DNA from: Oreocharis arfaki
Lineage: Eukaryota; Chordata; Aves; Passeriformes; Paramythiidae
Reading direction: 5' to 3'
Length of the DNA: 64,000 bases
Assembly (NCBI GenBank): GCA_013398015.1
Contig: VZRR01012436.1
Span: 558,001-622,000 of the forward strand
Shown: positions 44,301 to 53,220 of the stretch, one piece after another
Layout of the letters: each line of letters starts with the position of its first letter
Position numbering within the stretch: the first letter of the stretch is position 1
Position numbers and translations under genes: made by a program
Notes under the pieces: generated by a model
What the model saw: the letters and a program-made list of their open reading frames with translations, nothing else
The model's database searches: none
Told to the model about the DNA's origin: nothing

Positions 44301-47300
44301 GTAACCTCTCCTGTGCTGTCAAGCCCTGGCACAGGGATTTCTCCCAGCAGGTTGATGGAGGGATTCTGTCCCTCTGCCCCACTCAGGTGAGACCCCACCT
44401 GCAGAGCTGCCTCCAGCCCTGGGGAACAACATCAGAAGGATTTGGAGCTGCTGGAGCAAGTCCAGAGGAGGCTACAGAGATGCTCCCGAGGCTGGAGCCC
44501 CTCAGCTCTGGAGCCAGACTGGGAGAGCTGGGGATGTTCACCTGGAGAAGAAAAGGCTCCAGGGGGACCTTAGAGCCCCTTCCAGTGCCTAAAGGGGCTC
44601 CAAGAGAGCTGGAGAGGGACTTGGGACAAGGGATGGAGGGACAAGACAAGGGGGAATGGCTTCCCACTGTGGGAAGGGTTAGATGGGATACTGGGAAGAA
44701 ATTCCTCGCTGTGAGAGTGGTGAGGCCCTGGCACAGGCTGCCCAGAGAAGCTGTGGCTGCCCCTGGATCCCTGGAAGTGTCCACGGCCAGATTAGATGGG
44801 GCTTGGAGCACCCTGGGATAGTGGAAGGTGCCCCTGCCCATGGCAGGGAGTGGGACTGGATGAGCTTTAAGGCTCCTTCCCACCCAAACCATTCCAGGAT
44901 TCTGTGATTCCATGACCCCCTGTGTAGGGCAGGAAGCAGGATCAGGTCTTTGCTGCACCGAGAACCAGTGACCCTTGCCACGACCCCGCTCTGTGCTCTG
45001 GCCACTCTCTCTGCCTCTGTGGCATTATCTGTGAAGCCAGTTTAAGCAGGGTTGCAAGATATGGAGGTAATTTAATTTTCTTTTTGACATTCTGGAATTC
45101 TTGCATAATAAAGCCCAGCTATTCAGGTTTACTTTGCTATGCAATCAACCACTAAAATTACCACATTCATTTGAAGCACAGAGTGCTACTCCAATCATGT
45201 AAAAATGTAAAGAAAACTTCTTCCAGTATGAATTCCCATCCACAAATTCAGATTGCTTTTGTTGTTGGGGCTAATATTAAATTAAAATCTCCGGGTCTAT
45301 TTTATATTTCAACAAGTACAATATTAATACATTTTAAAAAGTTATTTTAAGCCTCCCTCCAAAAATGAATGCAGTAAGTTACAGTTATTAGTGCCAGACT
45401 AAAAGATCCGAAATTATGATAGCCCTTCAATATAACAACTATATTTTTGCTTTAAAAAGCACTTTCCATTGCTTCCTGCTAAAGACATGAATTAATAAGG
45501 CACAGTTCCCAGGAAACCTGAAAGTACAGACACTGGGCCTATTTCCATGGATGCCAATGGCTCCATGGACGATAAATGGAAGTTTCTGGCATTTGACAGA
45601 CACATCTAAAGCCAGAATGAATGGCCAAAAAACCCCTGCCATGACGTAAATCAAACAAAAGGTCACTGGACTCACGATGTAAAGCTGAGCAGGATTTGGC
45701 CTGAAGTGTTTGTGCTATAAGCAACCAGAAATACTTTTCCAACGCCTTTCTAAGGCAGAGCTGCAGGGGCTGTTAGTGAATCCAGAACTGGTCTGGAGTT
45801 GGAGCTAAAATTATCTCCTGTGCAGCTCCGGCTCGGGGTCATTCCAGGTTAACTGGAGCCAGGGACGGAAATAGTCCAGGAGGGGAGGCCAGGTGCCCAC
45901 GGGAGCCTGGAGTGGGATGGAGTCACCTTGGGAGAGGTTCACTTTGTGTGCAAGGAGTAACTGAGCAAACAGCCACATCCCCTCTGCTTATCCAAAACAC
46001 AGATTGGCCATGGCCAGGTCCTGCCTCCTAAACTGGTTCTGCTGACCTGGCCTGCCTCGCTCTGTAAGGAAAGCCATCTTCTTTCAAGGTTAACAGACAC
46101 TAACAGTCCTTTCCCAATTACATGGCTGAATATAACGAGGAATATGTAGAGCTTTCTGTCTTTTTTTTTTTTTCCTGCTTTTGACTGACAGCAATATTCT
46201 GCCTGTAGAAGACACACAATAAAAGCAAAATTACAGCCGTCTGTTTTTATCCGATTCCTGCTTTATCACTCAGAGTTTAATATATTTTACTCTGGAATGC
46301 TGTCTAATATGCTAGTTGTATCCTGAATATGAAGTAACATTTCTGAATGATCGGATATTGCCTCCCTCTGTGATCTAGCTTCAATTAAGGGATGCTCTCA
46401 GGAAATGACACTTTGGGATCAGCAAATGCCAATCTTCTACCTGGGCAATTTTCAGAAAGAAATCTTCCATCCCTACAAGGCCACATTGACTTTTACAATT
46501 AAATTACATTTAATAGAAATATTTCAGCTGCCTAATTTCTCAATTCTGGGGATTTGGTACACGAAAACATTTACTGGTTAATAATGTCTAAATGTAATAG
46601 CTGAAAGAAAATTATTTCAAAAAAATAAATAAAAAGGAATCTAGCTAGAAATTAAAAGGGAGCATGGAGCTTTCTTTTCTGATAAGAGCTTGTGACCTCC
46701 CTTTCCTGGAATAAAAGCCAGTCATGGTTTCTGCAAACTCCAAATGCAGAAACTAATTCAATCCAAAGCTAACTTAGATTAATTAAAATAAATCAGCTCT
46801 AAAGAGAGTAAGGCACTGGCTGTAATACAACAGGGATTTCCCCAGAATCTGTCTTTAACTTTCAGAAAGCACTAAACAAACACAAAAATACAGTCTTTGA
46901 AAGCAGAGGTGGAAAAATAACCCTTTGCTTACTCTGGGAGCAGTCCATCCCTATCCAGCCTGGGAAACACTGGCACGATCCATCGATGGGATTGCAGGTC
47001 CCGTTCTCAGTGCACTGACAGACCTCGGCACAGTTCTTCCCATATTTCCCACTGGGACACACTGAAAACACAAGGCAGTTTACTGCAGGCTCTTCAAAAG
47101 GAATGTGAGGAAATCACAAGACTCGACATTTAGCAATTAGAGATAAAATTAATTACAACATTTTTTCTTTGATGAAGCAAAATTCCTCTGGAAAGCAGGA
47201 ACAGGCAGAAAGTATTCAAGACCATTTTGCTTGCGTCCCAGGCATAAAAACAATAGGAAAAAGTCATACCAAAATCCATTTTTCTGCTGGAAAATGAAGC

Positions 47301-50300
47301 TAATATAGTAATAAGATTTCAATAATTGAAGGGCAGTATGGAAGGATAAAAAGAGGAGAGACAAAACAGAGAAAATGGGTCATTGGGAGAGGAAAAGAAC
47401 AGGAAAGTTGAGGAGAATTCAAGGAGTAGCAGCCACAAGTGAGTGGCTGGAAGAGATTGATCTGGTTCCTGAGGATTTTACATATATGTATATGTATATG
47501 TGTATGTGTATGTGTATGTGTGTGTGTGCGTGTGTGTGTGTGTTACATATAGGTTTGAGAGCTATTAAATAGGTGTGCTGCATCCTAGCAAAATCAACAG
47601 CTATCTCTAACTGAAGTTGGAAGAAAAGAAATTCTAAATTTTTTTCCAGAGTCATCTTCTAACGTCCTAAGCACAGTGACAGAAAACTAATAGACATGTA
47701 GATCTTCAACCTCCCACTAAATTATTGGAAATCTTTAACGTTAAAGTTGATGGAAAGCTCTGCTCAGTAACGAATGAAATGTTTCATTTCTGGGCTCTTA
47801 TTGGCTGTGTTCCCTGACAAAAACAGATGTATTTTCAAAACAAGATAAAACATACAGTCCATCTTTGCAAAGAGTGTAACAAATGGAACTGGACTTGTAT
47901 CCTGGTAAATGATAGTGATGTCAAAAAAGTGATTAAGGCACTTCCCTGAATTATGCAGCTGTTTCACCACTTCAGCCTCTCTCACTTTCTCAAAAGTAGT
48001 CTCTGCAGGTGACCTCAATCTATCCTGACTGTGAATCAGCCACAGATTGAAATCCTGAGCTGTGATTCATTGGCTTTTATATAATACACCATCCTCTGCT
48101 CTTACTACAGCAGAGTATTGTTTTCTTCTTGCCTTTCTATAGACTATGGACTTATCTGTAGGAGTGGATAAAGCTGGGTTTGGCTTTCACACTGTGTGCT
48201 AAACAGAACAGTTCCTAAGTGAAAAGAGATAAAACTAAACACAATGCACAGCCACGATGGAAAAAATACACAAAGAGAGAAGGAAAGAAGAGCCCTCCTA
48301 ACACAGACAGAGTAAAAACTGAACTGATCTGTCAGCCCAGGCTCTTGGACAGGCCACACTATTATTCCCTTCCAATGCTCTGTGTAAGGCAGCTCCCGGC
48401 ACTATTTTATGATCTTTGAGATGAGATAGGCAACATCACCTCGATGAAGGCTGGGTTTTTGTACATATAAAAAATGTCGTTCTCGAAGGATTGCCTTAGA
48501 AGAGGAGCTGATTTGGACTGCAACATGGAACACTGATGGGTCAGGGCAGGATTTGTGATCCAGAGCTGCTGGCAAAGGCTCCAGGTCACACTTTGGTGCT
48601 TCGGTGCACACAAGGAGAGCTGGCAGAGGGGTTCCCTTCCTGGGAGCTCCTCATGTCTCTGGGAAATGGGATGATGCCCTCTGGAATGTCAGCACAGAGG
48701 GATGACAAAGTGGTTGTTGTCCCTAATTTAAACAATCTGGTTGTGGACTGACAGAGTGACTCTTGTGAAGATGTGAGATCCAAATCCAAGCACTTTTAAA
48801 ATGTCTCAATCATTTTTAGAGAGCTGTAAAACAAGGCCTAATGATGCTTTCTTCAGGAACAACCTGACTGTACAACACAGATTGTGATGTTAATTAGCTC
48901 GAAAAGCTCTGAAGTGGGACTCCCAATGTCCCTGTGGGATGTCAGGTGTGTTCTAGCAGCGATAACAAGTTATTATCAACCCATCTTGCTCTGTGATTGT
49001 GAAAGATATTCATAAAACAGCTGTTTAGTTGTTTGCAGCTCGGAATCTTTGGCACAACCGTGTCAACCTGTGCAGTTTGGGGGCTACACAGCTCCTCACA
49101 TGCACATACTGCTGGTGGAAGAATGTTCCTGCTGCCAATGGCACAAGGAGATGAAAATTCCAAAGTGAAATCTTCATTTCACATTTTTCTAAAGGAAAAC
49201 ATTAATTATCATTTTTCTTTCTACAAAATAAAGTTACATGTTAACTCATTATGACAAACTGCAACACAAATTGATTTTAATTAGGACATGAATATTTTAA
49301 AATTAATTTGCTGGATAGATCAACATTTCAAAGTAAAACCAGAAGTGTTGAACATCTGAGCAAAAATAAAATAGTTTTCTTAAGAGGATAATTAGACCTG
49401 CTTATGCTTTGAAATCTGGCTAAGGTTTCACGTAAAATGGGCAAATTCACTGAAATACTTTCATTTTAATAAATTAATTGGTGTAATGTTTAGTTGACTA
49501 TACAGCATAGAAAAAAGAAAACATGGTTATACTTAATCTATGTTTAATGATTTTGGGTAAGTGCTGCCTGCAATCCCAACATACTGAAAAGCAGGTCATT
49601 GAAAGTGTCATTCAATTCTGGCAGGGATGGTGACTTCACAGGGGCAGTGGCCACTATGAATCACCTCTTTTAAATACCTGTGTGGAAAATACCCTCTGCA
49701 GTATGCAGCAACTGAGAGTGCAGAAGGCTGAGTGATTTTGTGGGTATTTTTAGGATGAAAATGAAACCTGTAGTTAAATGTGGACTAACTTTCAAAGGTA
49801 CAGAAAGGTGCTGGGCATTTGGGGGAGCTGAAGTTCCTCTTCACCTGTGAAAATGAACTCACTTCTCTGCCTCACTGCAAACTTTCCTGTCTCCTGCACT
49901 TGTGTCCATGGTTTTAGCTATTCCCAGCCAGGTCCTGCACAGTGTAAATGAGGTTCTGGCACAACTGGGCGTTTGGGATTGTGCACCTGAGCTAGCATTT
50001 ACCTTAACTGGTACCTCCATGTCCTGCTGCAAAGATCACATGAAGGTGCCATCAACATTCAGGTGAGGACAGGCTGAGAAGCAAGAAAAATGAACCCACT
50101 GGATGCTGATGTATTTACAGCAGGTGTCTCATTCCACAGTCATTTCAATCCAGTGTGGCAGACCTGGTTTATTTATGAAACCAGGAGCACATCGTATTTA
50201 CAAGAGGGTGACTGAGTACCTGTTTGCATTTTCCCTCTGAAGTAAAGATTTTCTTGGGATCTGAACTGCTGAAACAAGGGAAAAAGGCAGGAAACTTGGG

Positions 50301-53220
50301 ATGGGACTCAGTGCAGAGTCACAGACACTCAGGAAGGGAAGTGGCACTGGGGGTGGTACCTTGGTTGCAGAGAGGGCCGGAGAATCCGGGCAGGCAGTCG
50401 CAGTGTCCGGACACGTGGTGACAGGGGCCATTGCTGTGCACGCACTGGGGACAGGGCTGGCTGCAGTGGTGTCCGTAAAACCCAGGGGGGCAAACTGGAG
50501 ACAGAACAAACCAAGCTGTCACAGGTTTTCCAAAGTTTTCTCATCGTTGAGAGCTTGAGAATTCTCTGTCTTAATCCCAAACCAATATTTCTTAATTTAT
50601 CAACCAAAATTTTGTGGATAGATGAAATGATGAAGCCTGTTGGGTTCTTCCATGCCTAATAAAGTGCAGGCTCTGGGTAAAACTGCTTCTGTGTTCGAAC
50701 ATTCCCACCTTCCTTCCCCATGGAAGTCCTTGGCTATTTTATACCACAGCAGAGTTCTCAGCAGCCTCTCTTTCAGGACACTCATTTGAGTCTCTCTACC
50801 CTGAACTCTTTGACAAAACAGGAGTTTAAGATGTTTGAGACCTCACAGCAGCTATGGTTAATAATACACATTCCAAAGCTTTTAGGATAGGTAGGAAAAG
50901 GAACACTCACACAGATGTACAGACAACAGAAACTCAACACCATTCCCTTGGGAAACTGAGCCGAGAAATCAGAGAAGGTGTATTAGGAAACAATATTTTA
51001 TGTCAAAACTACTGTGCCAAAAATTGATTTCCAAACCTATCTGGTGCAATGCCTGTGCTCAGCTGGGGCAGTCATTTTATCCATTTCATGGCAGGAGCAA
51101 CAGCCATCGAGTGATGAACAGAATCTAATAATGGTAATTATGTAACACCATACAGAATCACCTGATTTGCATCAGTAATCACACCAGATAGCTGAGTAAA
51201 CTTGTCGTGAACTGTGTGCTTATTTTGCCTAAAATCTGGATTGAAATTATTACAGAATTTGTACATCAGGTATAGAGTCAGGATTTTGGCTCAGTATCTC
51301 TCCTAAAAGTAGATTTTTCGCTTCTAAGAGCAAGTAGAGTGAAAAAGCATCCACTGTCCAAACATTCACTGCAATAGATAACACAAAGAAATGTTAAATT
51401 GCAGTAAGTGACAGTAAAAATAACTTTATATGTTTTTATTTTTACTCCTGTGATTCTCTGTTCTATAGTTCTGGCTCAGTGGTTACTAAATCATGTCTGT
51501 TCTATTTTTCCAGCAAATGAGAATTTTCTCTTGGATTGTATGTTCTCAGAGGGTGTCAGGCTCTTACCCCACTGCACATTTCCAGCTGGAGCTTAGCTGA
51601 CAGGTTGGTTGATGATGCAGTAGCTATAAAACAACCTGGATCATTCCTGGAGACATTTCTGCAGGCTTAAGAGCACTAAACCATCCCAGTGTCTCATGTA
51701 ATCCTGATTACACAGACAGAACAAGTTGGCTGAGAATCATCTTCAGTATCATCCTCAGCTCTGCCTTGTACAGCTAAATTCTGTTTCTAAATGAATTTCT
51801 AAGAGGAAAACATTGACGATTTTGAGATGATTTTGAGAACCAGCTTAGCAAGGTCTCCTATTCACCGGGTATTCTTGAGCCTGAATCCCACAGACGAGGT
51901 GGAAGCAAGCTGGATTCCCAGGCCATATGCACACAGAGGCAATGGCAGCAGCATCCACAGGACCCCTCTGCTGTCACCCTAGTGGGGAGGATAATTTCTC
52001 CCCATTAGATCCACAGCAAACATCCTCAGGGAGCAGCCTGATTCCTGGGCTTGCAAACTGGGGACAAGGTTTGCTCTTGTAGTCTCCGTGCCAACAGCTG
52101 ATAGAACTAAGCTGGTTTTTTTCCATCTCAGAAAGGTCAGAAACTATTAACTTCTGGAAGTTTTGCACTCTTAAGGTTTCAAATTTGTAAAACATTTTCT
52201 TCCCCAACTCCCTGAAGCTCTGAGCACCACATTTTAGCCTTGGAGAGAGGTTTTACAGCTACACAGATATGCTGAAGCACCTGGAAATTGGGGTTTATAA
52301 TGGAAATGCTTATAGGCCATTAACTACAGCAGTGCTGGAGGTCATCGTTATAATGGCTTTAAATAAAAGCTGTCAGCCACAAATTATTTTTAGAGATGAG
52401 TGTGTTCTGGTGTCAAGTGTAACTGGAGAAATCAAAGGCAATATATGAACTGGGCATGCAGAATGTCTTACAGGAAGAAGAAATGCTGAGCAGAAAAGAA
52501 AGACAAATCCACTCCTTGTTTACATGGGAAGATGGCTGGTGTAGTTTGGATCAGTGAATTAAGGTCCCTATGGGGCAAATGCAGCTTCCCAGATAAAGCA
52601 AATGAGAGGGTTTTTATCTGCTTGGTACATTTTAATATGTAGCAGCAGAGCATCAAACAGGAGCTATTTTGGGCTGCCGTGTTTCTTTTCCTGGCATATA
52701 AGAAAACATTGCTTTGTTATTTTGATGCCAAAGCTCATCCACTTGTCATTATGTGATGGGTGGTGGCTGACTCTGTTTAATAGGTCTGACTTCACTGCAA
52801 ATCTCTGTCCTGCCAGCTTCGGTTTGTAAAGGTGTTGCTCCTCCTTTCAGGTCACCTGTGACCTCCAGGTGCAGTGAAAGATCAGAAGAAGAAACACAAG
52901 GCACAACTCAATGCAGGAGAGCCTTGACTTCTTGATGAAGGAGCATGTTTTAGGCTCTTTTGTCCTTAGGAAGTCATGAGCTAAAGCAGCTCAGAAATTG
53001 TGGGTTTGTCTGTCTGGTGTCATAAAGGAGCGTTTCTACGCGCCTTGCTTCTTCCAGCTATAAAAAATCTTACTTCTCTGGCACAGGGGTCCTCTGTATC
53101 CTGGTGCACAGTCACAGGTTCCGTCCTCTGGGGAGCAGGATCCCCCGTTCTCACAGCTGCAGGAGATGGAGCAGTTGGGGCCCCAGCGGCCCTGGGTGCA
53201 GATGTTGTCACAGTGGATGC
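17216..53220 (-). CDS. MEGF11: MEGF11, multiple EGF-like domains 11 (3' half, 12 coding exons)
   Basis: MEGF11 is a single-pass cell-surface receptor of the Draper/CED-1/MEGF10 family; in mammals it is known for homotypic recognition that spaces retinal neurons. Twelve exons join in one uninterrupted frame of 546 codons plus TAG. In order they encode six EGF-like units with regular cysteines, a stalk (EELNPYTKISPALGSERH), a hydrophobic transmembrane helix, a basic stop-transfer RRKQKEK, and a long cytoplasmic tail rich in tyrosine motifs including NPSY, NPYATI, YVEM, YSEM and NPYDLP. Tail segments such as CGMDRRQNTYIM and [15 protein letters not shown] mark it as MEGF11 rather than MEGF10. 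The EMI domain and earlier EGF repeats of the roughly 1040-residue family protein lie beyond the right edge. Location beside RAB11A matches the known synteny. Confidence 0.95.
17377..17621 (-). other. MEGF11: MEGF11 last coding intron (245 bases)
   Basis: A short, relatively GC-rich intron with donor GTAAGC and acceptor CCCCTAG. The open frames crossing it on both strands have no support. Confidence 0.9.
17622..17828 (-). CDS. MEGF11: MEGF11 cytoplasmic exon with NPYATI and YxxM motifs
   Basis: A 207-base phase 1-1 exon, acceptor TTGTTTTGCAG, donor TTG|GTAAGC. It encodes [60 protein letters not shown] and TANKNIYEV. NPYATI is a conserved signalling motif of the MEGF10/11 tail; YVEM and YSEM fit the YxxM pattern recognised by PI3-kinase SH2 domains (motif match only). 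Confidence 0.96.
17829..23776 (-). other. MEGF11: MEGF11 intron, 5.9 kb
   Basis: No exon or CR1 copy recognised. It holds an 11-bp-stem inverted repeat (22421-22445) and an AT-rich palindrome (22586-22613). Confidence 0.85.
22586..22613. repeat. AT-rich perfect palindrome
   Basis: Arms ATATATAATAATA and TATTATTATATAT (13 bp each, perfect) separated by CA, inside a longer AT-rich stretch. Confidence 0.9.
23777..23833 (-). CDS. MEGF11: MEGF11 micro-exon (CGMDRRQNTYIM)
   Basis: A 57-base phase 1-1 exon, acceptor TTTTTATGCAG, donor AAAG|GTATGG. It encodes GACGMDRRQNTYIMEKSFK. This block is diagnostic for MEGF11. Being symmetric, it could be skipped without shifting frame. Confidence 0.92.
23834..28469 (-). 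other. MEGF11: MEGF11 intron, 4.6 kb
   Basis: A mammalian-type exon (ending HAEPHSPG, from memory) would be expected here, but a by-eye search for its motifs found none. An 18-bp inverted repeat lies at 23949-24048 and a GAAA-rich patch at 27163-27216. Confidence 0.8.
23949..24048. repeat. 18-bp inverted repeat with 64-base loop
   Basis: Arm AGGGAGGCTCTTAAGCAC at 23949-23966 pairs perfectly with GTGCTTAAGAGCCTCCCT at 24031-24048. Confidence 0.9.
28470..28536 (-). CDS. MEGF11: MEGF11 small cytoplasmic exon (LSNK...YSYLNEL)
   Basis: A 67-base exon, acceptor TTTTTGAACAG, donor CTAG|GTCAGT. It begins in phase 0 and ends after one base. It encodes LSNKILDRETADWRPYSYLN and EL, matching the LSNKSLDRDTAGW-type segment of mammalian MEGF11 and the YLNELG segment of MEGF10 (both from memory). 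Frame fits the exons on either side. Confidence 0.88.
31681..31995 (-). mobile_element. Old, diverged CR1 LINE fragment
   Basis: Reads on the plus strand like the reverse complement of an older amniote CR1 3' region: GAAGCTATTCCAAAATCTCA, TTGTTCTTGTGCCAGCTCTG, GTATTTATAGATGGCAATCA and CCCCTCAGCATTCATTTTGCC-type sequence. It is much more diverged than the three other copies, so the insertion is older. Boundaries are approximate. Family recognised by eye only. Confidence 0.65.
32370..32570. repeat. Purine-rich tract
   Basis: About 200 bases that are overwhelmingly A and G on the plus strand, with runs such as AAAGAGGGGAGAAAAAG and a poly-A run at 32462-32473, broken by a few pyrimidines. It is pyrimidine-rich in MEGF11 pre-mRNA. 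Confidence 0.8.
34392..34510 (-). CDS. MEGF11: MEGF11 cytoplasmic exon with NPSY motif
   Basis: A 119-base exon, acceptor TTTTCTTCCCAG, donor AAG|GTAGAT. It completes an Asp codon and encodes ISQGSGSVHCFSNPSYHTLS followed by CGVTSRFFPSNLDGNSSCK, ending in phase 0. CFSNPSYHTL contains an NPxY motif overlapping YxxL. The second half is poorly conserved relative to remembered mammalian sequence, so the call rests on the CFSN.SYHTL block and exact phase fit with both neighbours. Confidence 0.9.
34511..40078 (-). other. MEGF11: MEGF11 intron, 5.6 kb
   Basis: No exon or CR1 recognised. A short A/C-rich patch occurs at 36583-36627 and a GAAA-rich patch near 38411-38435. Confidence 0.85.
40079..40312 (-). 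CDS. MEGF11: MEGF11 stalk, transmembrane and juxtamembrane exon
   Basis: A 234-base phase 1-1 exon, acceptor CTTTTAACAG, donor TG|GTAAGG. It encodes the stalk AALMMEELNPYTKISPAL, a hydrophobic helix starting VGAIIGIIILLLIIMVLLAL, the stop-transfer sequence WYRRKQKEKG and the juxtamembrane MRMTNTDYSLS. The helix sits at about exon residues 25-47, placing the EGF repeats outside the cell and everything downstream in the cytoplasm. Confidence 0.96.
40454..40582 (-). CDS. MEGF11: MEGF11 EGF-like exon F (last EGF repeat)
   Basis: A 129-base phase 1-1 exon, acceptor GGCTCTCCAG, donor AAG|GTACAG. It encodes ECMNNATCDHVTGTCYC and SPGFKGIRCDQ, the membrane-proximal EGF-like repeat. It is separated from the transmembrane exon by only 141 bases, the shortest intron of the gene in this window. 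Confidence 0.95.
40583..43070 (-). other. MEGF11: MEGF11 intron, 2.5 kb
   Basis: Intron between the fifth and sixth EGF-like exons of the window. Nothing recognised beyond ordinary AT-rich intron sequence. Confidence 0.85.
43071..43199 (-). CDS. MEGF11: MEGF11 EGF-like exon E
   Basis: A 129-base phase 1-1 exon, acceptor TTGCTGAAAG (poor in pyrimidines), donor A|GTAAGT. It encodes CPAAFYGKNCANVCQC, NGADCDHITGQCTC and RTGFTGKQCEQ. The NGADCDHITGQC segment is characteristic of the MEGF10/MEGF11 family. Confidence 0.95.
43200..43891 (-). other. MEGF11: MEGF11 intron, 0.7 kb
   Basis: A 692-base intron between EGF-like exons D and E. No repeat or RNA gene recognised. Confidence 0.9.
43892..44020 (-). 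CDS. MEGF11: MEGF11 EGF-like exon D
   Basis: A 129-base phase 1-1 exon, acceptor TTTTCATAG, donor C|GTAAGC. It encodes ACPTGFWGPDCFHSCNC, NGALCSPYDGECRC and THGWTGLYCTQ. The trailing C joins GT of the next exon to give Arg before CPAAFYG. Confidence 0.95.
44180..44263. repeat. 21-bp minisatellite, four copies
   Basis: Four head-to-tail copies of TGGACAGTGACCAGTCCTTC plus one base. Copies two and three are nearly identical; the first and last have a few substitutions. Confidence 0.9.
44290..44914 (+). mobile_element. CR1 LINE, 5'-truncated 3' end
   Basis: CR1 is the dominant non-LTR retrotransposon of birds. The stretch carries the end of the reverse-transcriptase ORF in broken form and the 3' UTR: CTGGAGCAAGTCCAGAGGAG, the CACAGGCTGCCCAGAGAAG block, and a terminal GGATTCTGTGATTCC, the CR1 3' repeat. 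It is plus-oriented, opposite to MEGF11. The 5' boundary is approximate. No intact ORF remains. Confidence 0.9.
46933..47061 (-). CDS. MEGF11: MEGF11 EGF-like exon C
   Basis: A 129-base phase 1-1 exon, acceptor GTTTTCAG, donor A|GTAAGC. It encodes CPSGKYGKNCAEVCQC, NGTCNPIDGSCQC and FPGWIGMDCSQ, a complete set of eight cysteines in EGF-like spacing. Confidence 0.95.
47062..50359 (-). other. MEGF11: MEGF11 intron, 3.3 kb
   Basis: Contains the TG/TATG microsatellite at 47481-47542. No exon or interspersed repeat recognised. Confidence 0.85.
47481..47542. repeat. TATATG/TG dinucleotide-type microsatellite
   Basis: Grades from TATATG units through GTATGTG units into pure GT repeats, interrupted once by GCGT. 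Likely polymorphic. Confidence 0.95.
50360..50494 (-). CDS. MEGF11: MEGF11 EGF-like exon B
   Basis: A 135-base phase 1-1 exon, acceptor TGTCTCCAG, donor AAG|GTACCA. It encodes CPPGFYGHHCSQPCPQC, CHHVSGHCDC and LPGFSGPLCNQ. It is two codons longer than the 129-base exons that follow because of extra residues after the CPQC pair. Confidence 0.95.
50495..53073 (-). other. MEGF11: MEGF11 intron, 2.6 kb
   Basis: Ordinary intron sequence; no exon or repeat recognised. Confidence 0.85.
53074..53220 (-). CDS. MEGF11: MEGF11 EGF-like exon A (most 5' exon in window)
   Basis: A 147-base phase 1-1 exon, acceptor GTCCTTAG, donor A|GTAAGA. It encodes GIHCDNICTQGRWGPNC, then SCSCENGGSC and CDCAPGYRGPLCQR, the cysteine spacing of a laminin-type EGF repeat. 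It joins the next exon through an ATT codon (QR-I-CPPGFYG). Confidence 0.95.

Larger units (their letters stand above)
44021..46932 (-). other. MEGF11: MEGF11 intron, 2.9 kb, with CR1 insertion
   Basis: Carries a 21-bp minisatellite (44180-44263) directly followed by a CR1 3' end in the opposite orientation to the gene. The rest is AT-rich intron. Confidence 0.85.

Noticed and set aside
44249..44958. Two overlapping open frames of about 190 codons on opposite strands
   Set aside because: Both lie mainly within the CR1 3' end and reflect its composition, not genes.
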